Source: JALYRV01 sp036675475 (GTDB taxonomy: Bacteria > Acidobacteriota > Vicinamibacteria > Vicinamibacterales > SCN-69-37). Taken from it: a stretch of 18,783 bases of DNA. The translations under genes and the position numbers were made by a program. Position 1 is the stretch's first letter. Every line of letters starts with the position of its first letter. The notes below the pieces were generated by a model that was given only the letters and a program-made list of their open reading frames with translations, made no database searches and had not been told where the DNA came from. Below are positions 13,287 through 18,783 of the stretch, in pieces. The stretch is from positions 1 to 18,783 of the forward strand of contig JAKFEY010000079.1 in the NCBI GenBank assembly GCA_036675475.1, given 5' to 3'.

Positions 13287-15365
13287 CTACGATCCGCCCA
13301 CCCGCATCGCCATCATCGTGGCGTCATCGAACGGCTCGGCGCTGCCGCGGAAGGCGCGCACGGCGGCTTCGGCCCGTTCGAGCACCGCGTCGACGCCGTC
13401 GTTGTGCGCGTCGATCAACAGCGCTTCGAGGCGCTCGGCGCCGAACATGTCGCCGCGGTCGTTCTCGGTTTCGACGGCGCCGTCGGTATAGAAGAAGAGC
13501 AAGTCGCCTTCGTTGAGCGCGATCTCCTTCGACACGAATCCCTGGCCGGGCAGCAGGCCGATGGGCATGCCGGTTGACGGCAGCCGGACGATCGAGCCGT
13601 CGACGCGCAGCACGAACTGCGGATGGTGGCCGGCGTTGACGTAGCGCAGCGTGCGCGTCTTCCGATCGAGCACGGCGGCAAAGAGCGTGGCGTACACGCC
13701 GCGCGGCGAGCTCTTCTCGAACTCGCGATCGATGCTGTCCACGAGCTCCGCCAGATCGGACACGACCGGCAGCCGCGCCTTGAGCGTGGCCTGCACATTC
13801 GCCATCGTCAGCGCCGCCGACACACCCTTGCCGGAGACGTCGCCTACGAGCACGGCCAGATCGCCGTCGCCCATCGTGAAGTAGTTGAAGAAGTCGCCGC
13901 CCACTTCGCGCGCCGGCAGCGAGATGCCTTTGACGTCGGCGAAGGTGGCGCGGAACGGCTCGCGCGGCAGCATGTCGTTCTGAATCTGCCGGCACAGTTC
14001 GAGCTCGCGCTTGAGGCGCTCCTGCTCGACGGCGAGTTTCTGGTGCGCCTCGATGTCGGCGGCCATCTGGTTGAAGGCCGTCGCGAGGCGCCCGACCTCG
14101 TCGTTCGACTTCACGTCGACGCGCGCCGCGTAGTTGCCGCGCGCGAGATCGTTGACGCCGTCGTGCAGCTTCCGCACGTTGCGGGTGAGCCGGCCCGAGA
14201 TCGGGAAGATGCCGACGAGCGCGAGACCAATCACGCCGAGGCCGGTGGCCAGGTTGCGGCCAGCCGTGACGCGCAGGTCGTGCACCGAGTCGCCAATGCG
14301 CCGCGCGATGCCGAAGCGCGCGCCCGACCCCGCGGGATCGTCGCGCGTGACGATGATCCAACCGTCCTTTGACGAGAACGCTTCGGTGGCCTTCGTGACG
14401 CCGAGGCCCTCGATGATGGCGCGGTCGTCGGCGGTGTCGGCGACGATGGCGCCCTTGGGGTCGATGGCGAACGCAATTTCACCGTTCTCGCGCCGCGTGT
14501 TGGACACGACGGTGCCGAGCACACGATTGAGCCGCAGCTTCGCGTTGACCTTGCCCACCGGCTTGCCGTCGCGCTGCATGGTGACGTCGAGGCCTTCGCC
14601 GCCGCCCGTGAAGGCGGCGTGCGAGGCGTGCGCCGCCTCGTTGATGCGGCCCTCCTCGGCCCGCTGCCGCCGGGCGATGTCCTCGGCCTGCCGCTGCTGC
14701 ACGCGCGCGCGCGCGGCGATGTTCGCGCCGATGCCGACACCGCGGGCGACGAGGCGCTCGATTTCGGGTGTCCACTGATCGACGTTCACGCCTGCCCTGC
14801 CGAGCTCCTGCGCGAGCTCCTTCATGTCGATGATCAACGGCTGCACGGCCGCGAGCTGCGCGCTTCGGGTGTCCGCAGCTGCGGCAACCGCCGGAGCGTC
14901 GCTGGGACCGGAGGCCGTCACCGCGGATGCGGCCGGAGCCGGCGCGGGAGGCAGCGGCGGAGCCGGAAGATCGGCGCGCGTGCCGGCGGCAGGCGCCTGC
15001 GGCGGCGCGGGGACGCCCGTGCGAAGCTCGATGCGCTCGAGCAGCGCGGCCGTCTCGCCAAACGTTTCCGCCACGCCGGTGGTGGCGAGGCTGGCGAGGT
15101 CGACCACGCGCGATCCGTCACCCGACGCAGGCAGGGCCCGGCGCTCGGCGCGGTTGTTGACGAAGAACTGGCCCGCCCGCTGACTCAGATCGTTCTTCAC
15201 CATCTCCATGCGCTGCCCGAGCTCGAGGGTCATCTGCTCGGCGTCGCGGCGCGCGACGCGGTGCAGCGTGTCGAGCGACGACAGATAGTGCTGGGCCGTG
15301 ACCGCGGTGAGCGGAACGACCGAGAGGAGGAGGAACGCGAGAATCAAACGTGTTCGTAAAGACAT
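13287..15365 (-). CDS. Membrane HAMP-SpoIIE (PP2C-type) serine phosphatase with large extracytoplasmic domain
   Basis: This 692-aa protein begins with TM1 at ~5-24. An extracytoplasmic region follows (~25-370): a coiled-coil-like start, a Pro/Ala-rich linker (~116-166) and a probable ligand-binding part (~255-360) with FAIDPKGAIVADTADDRA, reminiscent of a single-Cache/PAS-like fold. TM2 is ~372-391, and HAMP is ~388-440 (NDEVGRLATAFNQMAADIEAH). A signalling helix ELELCRQIQNDMLP (455-466 and on) leads into the SpoIIE/PP2C domain (~470-690). Metal ligands are visible: D491 in GGDFFNYF, D509 in GDVSGKG, D628 in YTDG and D680/D681 in FDDAT. It should dephosphorylate a serine/threonine-phosphorylated partner, typically an anti-sigma-factor antagonist, in response to an extracytoplasmic cue. 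No partner anti-sigma genes are in the window. Start ATG 15365 gives the membrane anchor. It is divergent from pepT. Confidence 0.92.
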   Translation of the reverse strand: MSLRTRLILAFLLLSVVPLTAVTAQHYLSSLDTLHRVARRDAEQMTLELGQRMEMVKNDLSQRAGQFFVNNRAERRALPASGDGSRVVDLASLATTGVAETFGETAALLERIELRTGVPAPPQAPAAGTRADLPAPPLPPAPAPAASAVTASGPSDAPAVAAAADTRSAQLAAVQPLIIDMKELAQELGRAGVNVDQWTPEIERLVARGVGIGANIAARARVQQRQAEDIARRQRAEEGRINEAAHASHAAFTGGGEGLDVTMQRDGKPVGKVNAKLRLNRVLGTVVSNTRRENGEIAFAIDPKGAIVADTADDRAIIEGLGVTKATEAFSSKDGWIIVTRDDPAGSGARFGIARRIGDSVHDLRVTAGRNLATGLGVIGLALVGIFPISGRLTRNVRKLHDGVNDLARGNYAARVDVKSNDEVGRLATAFNQMAADIEAHQKLAVEQERLKRELELCRQIQNDMLPREPFRATFADVKGISLPAREVGGDFFNYFTMGDGDLAVLVGDVSGKGVSAALTMANVQATLKARLPVVSDLAELVDSIDREFEKSSPRGVYATLFAAVLDRKTRTLRYVNAGHHPQFVLRVDGSIVRLPSTGMPIGLLPGQGFVSKEIALNEGDLLFFYTDGAVETENDRGDMFGAERLEALLIDAHNDGVDAVLERAEAAVRAFRGSAEPFDDATMMAMRVGGS

Positions 15366-15397
15366 GGAGATATCCGGGGTTCGTCTATTCTCTCAGG
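15366..15397. promoter_or_regulatory. 32-nt divergent intergenic region, possible leaderless pepT -10 box
   Basis: The two divergent starts are only 32 nt apart, so each promoter must reach into the opposite coding region. On the plus strand, tattct at 15386-15391 is a TANNNT-type -10 candidate ending 6 nt before ATG 15398, which would start transcription at or next to the start codon. No good -35 is visible, and there is no properly spaced Shine-Dalgarno sequence (only agg directly before ATG). The idea is tentative. Confidence 0.3.
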
Positions 15398-16639
15398 ATG
15401 CGCCCTCTCGTCGACAGATTCCAGGAGTACGTGCGCGTCGATACCACCGCCGATCCCGCGGCCGCCGCCAGGCCGAGCTCGGCCGGCCAGCAGGCGCTGC
15501 TGGAACGTCTGGCGGGCGAGCTCGACGGCCTCGGCATCGTGCCGGACCTGCGCACGGGACTGTTGCTCGCGCGCCTTCCTGCCTCGGACGGCATGGACCA
15601 CGCGCCGTGCGTCGGCTTCATCGCGCACGTCGACACCTCGCCGGAGGTGCCGGGCGCGGGGGTTGTCCCGCAGCTTCATCGCGATTACGACGGGCGCGAC
15701 CTGCGGTTTCCCGACGATCCATCGCTGGTGCTTCGCGCCGCGGAGCAGCCCGCCCTGGCCGCGAAACGCGGCCACGACATCGTGACGGCCTCGGGCGCCA
15801 CACTGCTTGGCGCCGACGACAAAGCCGGCGTCGCCATCGTCATGACGCTGGCCGAGAGGCTCGCCGCCGGCGACATACCCCACGGCCCCGTGAGCTTCGC
15901 CTTCACCACGGATGAGGAGGTGGGGCGGGGCGCTGATCAGTTCGACGTGGAAACGTTCGGCGCGGTTGCGTCCTACACCCTCGACGGCGGCGAGCTGGGC
16001 GAGCTGGAGGCCGAAAATTTCAATGCGGACGGCGTGACGGTGGTGTTTACCGGCTTCAACACGCACCCGGGCTATGCCCACGGCAAGATGGCGAACGCGC
16101 TGCGCGCGTTGGGACATTTCCTGGCGGCGCTGCCGCCCGATCTCTCCCCTGAGCGGACCGCCGATCGCGACGGATTCGTGCATCCGCACGGCATCGAGGG
16201 CGGTGTCGAGCGCGCGACGGCGCAGCTGATTCTGCGCGACTTCGATCTCGACGCGCTGGAGGCGCACGCGGCGCTCGTCGACCGGCTCGCGCATGACGCG
16301 GCCGCGAAGGTGCCGGGCGTGGCGGCCTCACTCGAGCGCGTCGAGCAATATCGCAACATGCGTGACGCGCTCGCGCAGCATCCGCGCGTGGTGGCGCTGG
16401 CCGAAGACGCCATCCGCGCCGCCGGCGTGACCGTTATCCGCAAACCCATCCGCGGCGGCACCGATGGCGCGAAGCTCTCAGCGATGGGGTTGCCGACGCC
16501 CAACCTGTTCGCGGGCCAGCACAACATTCACTCGCGGCTCGAATGGGTCAGCGTGCAGGACATGGAAAAGGCCGTGGAGGTCTGTATACATCTCTGCCGG
16601 CTGTGGGCCTCAGGCCAACTTCCGCGCGCGCGTGTCTAA
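15398..16639 (+). CDS. pepT: Peptidase T (tripeptide aminopeptidase, M20B)
   Basis: This 413-aa protein is almost exactly the length of known PepT. The two-zinc M20 ligands are all present at nearly the same numbering as in E. coli PepT: H77 and D79 in IAHVDT, D140 in LGADDKAG, E173 (catalytic) and E174 in TTDEEVGRG, D196 in YTLDGGELG and H378 in GQHNIHSR. The PepT-specific segments HPGYAHGKMANA and RGGTDGAKLSAMGLPTPNLFAG are also intact. The enzyme removes the N-terminal residue from tripeptides in the cytoplasm, the last step of peptide degradation. ATG 15398 gives the family start (MRPLVDRFQEYVRVDT). An upstream in-frame ATG at 15350 would overlap the divergent phosphatase gene and adds a non-family leader. 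The VWA gene follows 28 nt downstream and may be co-transcribed. Confidence 0.95.
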   Translation: MRPLVDRFQEYVRVDTTADPAAAARPSSAGQQALLERLAGELDGLGIVPDLRTGLLLARLPASDGMDHAPCVGFIAHVDTSPEVPGAGVVPQLHRDYDGRDLRFPDDPSLVLRAAEQPALAAKRGHDIVTASGATLLGADDKAGVAIVMTLAERLAAGDIPHGPVSFAFTTDEEVGRGADQFDVETFGAVASYTLDGGELGELEAENFNADGVTVVFTGFNTHPGYAHGKMANALRALGHFLAALPPDLSPERTADRDGFVHPHGIEGGVERATAQLILRDFDLDALEAHAALVDRLAHDAAAKVPGVAASLERVEQYRNMRDALAQHPRVVALAEDAIRAAGVTVIRKPIRGGTDGAKLSAMGLPTPNLFAGQHNIHSRLEWVSVQDMEKAVEVCIHLCRLWASGQLPRARV

Positions 16640-16657
16640 TCCCTTCAGCGCTTTGCT

Positions 16658-16662
16658 GGAGG
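16658..16662 (+). promoter_or_regulatory. Shine-Dalgarno GGAGG setting the VWA gene start
   Basis: GGAGG lies 5 nt before ATG 16668. The frame is open upstream into pepT, so this site together with the signal peptide identifies the true start. Confidence 0.75.
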
Positions 16663-16667
16663 TCCCC

Positions 16668-18617
16668 ATGAGAGTCCGCGCGGTCGTCGCCGTTCTCTGT
16701 CTCTTCGCTCTCTCGCCGCTTCTCGTCCTGGCTCGTCAACAGGCCGTTATTCCCGCAGGTGAAATCCACGGCATCGTCACTGATTCCTCGGGCGCCCCCA
16801 TCCCGGGCGCCACCGTGGAAGTGCTGCAGGACGGCGGCTTCCTGCGGCGGGTCGTCTCGGCGCAAGACGGCACGTTCGTGGTGAAGGGGCTCGCGTCTGG
16901 CACCTACACGCTCGCCGTGACGCTGGCGGGATTCACACCCGAGCATCGCACGGTGACGCTCAGCCGCGAACGAGGTCTGCGTGAAATCTTCACGCTGACG
17001 ATCGGCGCGGTGACGGACGCCGTGCGCACCGAGTCGAAATCGATGACAGCTGCCGGCGCCATCGGCGGCGTGGTCGGCGGGCTACCGTCTCCACCGCCGG
17101 CGTCGCTCCGCGCGAGCGGCAATCTGGCCGGCATGGCGGCGGGTCAGGGTCACGGGATCCAGCTGCCACGCGGTTACAACCGCGAGGGCTACGCGCACGT
17201 CGAGCGCAACCGCTTCCGTCTCGTGAAGCACGAGCCGCTGTCGACGTTTTCCGCCGATGTCGACACGGCCTCGTATGCCAACGTGCGGCGCTTCCTCAAC
17301 GAAGGCCGGCTGCCGCCCGAAGGCGCGGTGCGCATCGAGGAGATGGTCAACTACTTCCGCTTCAACTACGACGCCCCCAAGAACGAGCCGATCAAACTCA
17401 CCACGGAGGTGGGCGCGTGCCCGTGGGAGCCGAAGCACACGCTCGTGCTGCTCGGCCTCAGAACCACGCAGGTCGACGCGGACGACATTCCGGGTCGCAG
17501 CTTCGTGTTCCTGCTCGACGTGTCGGGATCGATGCAGCCGTCGGATCGTCTGCCACTGGTGCAGGCGGGCATGCGCATGTTCGTCGACACACTGCAGCCG
17601 TCCGATCGCGTGGCGATCGTCACCTACGCCGGCAGCAGCGGCATCGCGCTGCCGCCGACCACGGCCGCCAATCGCGACCGCATTCACCAGGCGATTCGAG
17701 AGCTGCGCGCGGGAGGATCCACCAATGGCGCGTCAGGCATCCGGCTCGCGTATCAGCTGGCGCGCGATCAGTTCGTGAAGGGCGGCGTCAACCGCGTGAT
17801 TCTCGCCACCGACGGCGATTTCAACGTGGGCGTCACCAGCGACAGCGAGCTCGTGAAGCTGATTGAAGACGAGCGTAAGAGCGGCGTGTTCCTGTCGGTG
17901 CTCGGCGTCGGCAGGGGCAATCTGCAGGACGCCAAGATGGAGCACCTTGCCGACAAGGGCAACGGCAACTACGCCTATCTCGACTCGCTGCTCGAGGCGC
18001 GGCGCGTGCTCGTGAACGAGGCGGCGTCGACGCTGCACACCGTGGCGAAAGACGTGAAAATCCAGATCGAGTTCAATCCGAACGAGGTCGCGGCGTACCG
18101 GCTTGTCGGCTACGAAAACCGGCTGCTGAACAACGAGGACTTCAACGACGACACCAAGGACGCGGGCGAGATGGGCGCGGGCCACACGGTCACGGCGCTC
18201 TACGAGGTCGTGCCCAAGGGTGTCGAGCCGCCTGTGGCCACCGGCGACGGTCCGGCCGTGAATCCGCTCGTCTATCAGACCGAGCGCATCGAGACGCCGC
18301 GCGCGGGCCGCGGCGAGCTGCTCACCTTCAGCGTGCGCTACAAGAGGCCGGACGGCGACAAGAGCGCGCTGGTGACAACGACGGCGCGCTCATCCGCGCC
18401 GGCTGCGCGGCACCTGCCGTTCGCGTCGGCGGTGGCGGAATTCGCCATGCTGCTGCGCGGCGATCTGCAGGCCGACGCCGCGCGCTGGCAGCGCGTCGCG
18501 GATCGCGCCCGCGCCGCCAAAGCCGACGATGTGGATGGCTATCGGTCGGAGCTGGCCCGATTGATCGAGCTGGCGTCAGGCCTGAAGCCCATTACGTCTA
18601 CGCAAATACAACGCTGA
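16668..18617 (+). CDS. Exported protein with carboxypeptidase-regulatory-like and von Willebrand A domains (YfbK-like)
   Basis: This 649-aa protein has a signal peptide at residues ~1-22 (VVAVLCLFALSPLLVLA). A CarboxypepD_reg/CNA-B-like beta-sandwich follows (~31-110; GEIHGIVTDSSGAPIPGATVEV, DGTFVVKGLASGTYTLAV). A low-complexity Ala/Gly/Pro linker spans ~125-165. The VWA-preceding domain (~170-270) contains the family block STFSADVDTASYANVRRFLNEG. The VWA domain (~277-450) has a complete MIDAS: D284-x-S286-x-S288 (DVSGSM), T352 (GGSTNG) and D382 (ATDGDFN). A C-terminal DUF3520-like region runs to ~620. This architecture matches YfbK-type proteins, whose function is not established; the MIDAS should bind a divalent cation and mediate protein adhesion in the periplasm or at the surface. 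The last 20 nt overlap the convergent exonuclease gene. Confidence 0.92.
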   Translation: MRVRAVVAVLCLFALSPLLVLARQQAVIPAGEIHGIVTDSSGAPIPGATVEVLQDGGFLRRVVSAQDGTFVVKGLASGTYTLAVTLAGFTPEHRTVTLSRERGLREIFTLTIGAVTDAVRTESKSMTAAGAIGGVVGGLPSPPPASLRASGNLAGMAAGQGHGIQLPRGYNREGYAHVERNRFRLVKHEPLSTFSADVDTASYANVRRFLNEGRLPPEGAVRIEEMVNYFRFNYDAPKNEPIKLTTEVGACPWEPKHTLVLLGLRTTQVDADDIPGRSFVFLLDVSGSMQPSDRLPLVQAGMRMFVDTLQPSDRVAIVTYAGSSGIALPPTTAANRDRIHQAIRELRAGGSTNGASGIRLAYQLARDQFVKGGVNRVILATDGDFNVGVTSDSELVKLIEDERKSGVFLSVLGVGRGNLQDAKMEHLADKGNGNYAYLDSLLEARRVLVNEAASTLHTVAKDVKIQIEFNPNEVAAYRLVGYENRLLNNEDFNDDTKDAGEMGAGHTVTALYEVVPKGVEPPVATGDGPAVNPLVYQTERIETPRAGRGELLTFSVRYKRPDGDKSALVTTTARSSAPAARHLPFASAVAEFAMLLRGDLQADAARWQRVADRARAAKADDVDGYRSELARLIELASGLKPITSTQIQR

Positions 18618-18783
18618 CGGGGGCGTGGTCGCTCGTACCGAACTCGCGCGCGACGGTGGACGCCGTCGCGCGTGAGGCGAGCGCCTCGCTCGCCAGCACA
18701 TAGTCGATGCGCCACCCGATGTTGCGCTGCCGCATGTTGCGCCACGGCGCCCACCACGTGAACAGGTTGTCGTTCTCCGGATC
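18598..18783 (-). CDS. xthA: Exonuclease III-like AP endonuclease, C-terminal 61 residues (partial)
   Basis: The gene enters from the right edge; only the C-terminal end is visible. Reading from 18783 on the minus strand gives FTWWAPWRNMRQRNIGWRID then YVLASEAL, and GTSDHAPVSVVFA before the stop at 18598-18600. These are the hallmark C-terminal motifs of the exodeoxyribonuclease III family: WR-ID-Y with the metal/active-site Asp, and SDH with the catalytic Asp-His pair. The enzyme repairs abasic sites and removes 3' blocking groups. The fragment is in frame through the window edge with no interruption. Its last 20 nt overlap the convergent VWA gene. The xth-family call is strong; assignment to xthA rather than a paralogue is less certain because the N-terminus is missing. 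Confidence 0.88.
   Translation of the reverse strand, partial: DPENDNLFTWWAPWRNMRQRNIGWRIDYVLASEALASRATASTVAREFGTSDHAPVSVVFA

Noticed and set aside
15350..15397. Upstream ATG for pepT
   Set aside because: It overlaps the divergent phosphatase start and adds a leader not found in PepT; MRPLVDRF fits the family start.
16464..16667. Upstream extension of the VWA frame inside pepT
   Set aside because: It encodes shadow sequence; ATG 16668 has GGAGG and opens with a signal peptide.
1..18783. CRISPR arrays, tRNA or rRNA genes, transposases, phage genes
   Set aside because: Looked for repeat-spacer patterns, cloverleaf-type segments and transposase or integrase motifs and saw none.

Overview
The window is high-GC DNA (roughly two-thirds G+C by eye), densely packed with genes, from a Gram-negative bacterium. 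Two proteins of the acidobacterial duplicated orphan permease (ADOP) type, an S23 four-helix-bundle protein, a HAMP/SpoIIE phosphatase and a tripartite RND pump together suggest Acidobacteriota, probably a Vicinamibacteria-like lineage. That assignment is inference from gene content; no rRNA or other marker gene is present.

Layout. Positions 1-473 hold the 3' end of an ADOP/MacB-like permease. It is followed 4 nt later by a Nudix CoA-pyrophosphatase-like gene (478-1113) and a small membrane-anchored protein of unknown function (1142-1498). A YgjP-type zinc metallopeptidase (1500-2216, minus) converges on that gene with a 1-nt gap. The only long non-coding stretch (2217-2662) carries two large imperfect inverted repeats and a perfect 9-2-9 palindrome. 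Next is a compact efflux operon, 2663-9043: a TetR regulator, a TolC-like outer-membrane factor, a lipoprotein membrane-fusion protein and an AcrB-like RND pump, with gaps of 0-11 nt. The palindrome upstream of tetR is the best operator candidate. A REP-like hairpin forms the stop codon of the pump gene and separates it from an alkaline-phosphatase-superfamily exported hydrolase (9112-10125) and a full-length ADOP permease (10172-12613).

The next gene is an S23 four-helix-bundle gene (12825-13253), less GC-rich than its neighbours and bracketed by 12-bp inverted repeats. It converges on a 692-aa membrane phosphatase with a large extracytoplasmic region, HAMP and PP2C/SpoIIE domains (13287-15365, minus). 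Only 32 nt separate that gene's start from divergent peptidase T (15398-16639). PepT is followed by an exported protein with a carboxypeptidase-regulatory-like domain and a von Willebrand A domain (16668-18617). At the right edge, the C-terminal 61 residues of an exonuclease III-like protein lie on the minus strand (18598-18783) and overlap the 3' end of the VWA gene.

How the genes work together: the TetR-TolC-MFP-RND block is a self-contained, autoregulated drug or solvent export system. The rest looks like ordinary chromosomal housekeeping and envelope genes. I do not see a clearly new multi-gene system. The most interesting signals are non-coding: the paired hairpin elements, the operator palindrome, an 8-bp tandem repeat inside the start of the membrane-fusion gene, and the repeat-flanked S23 cassette.
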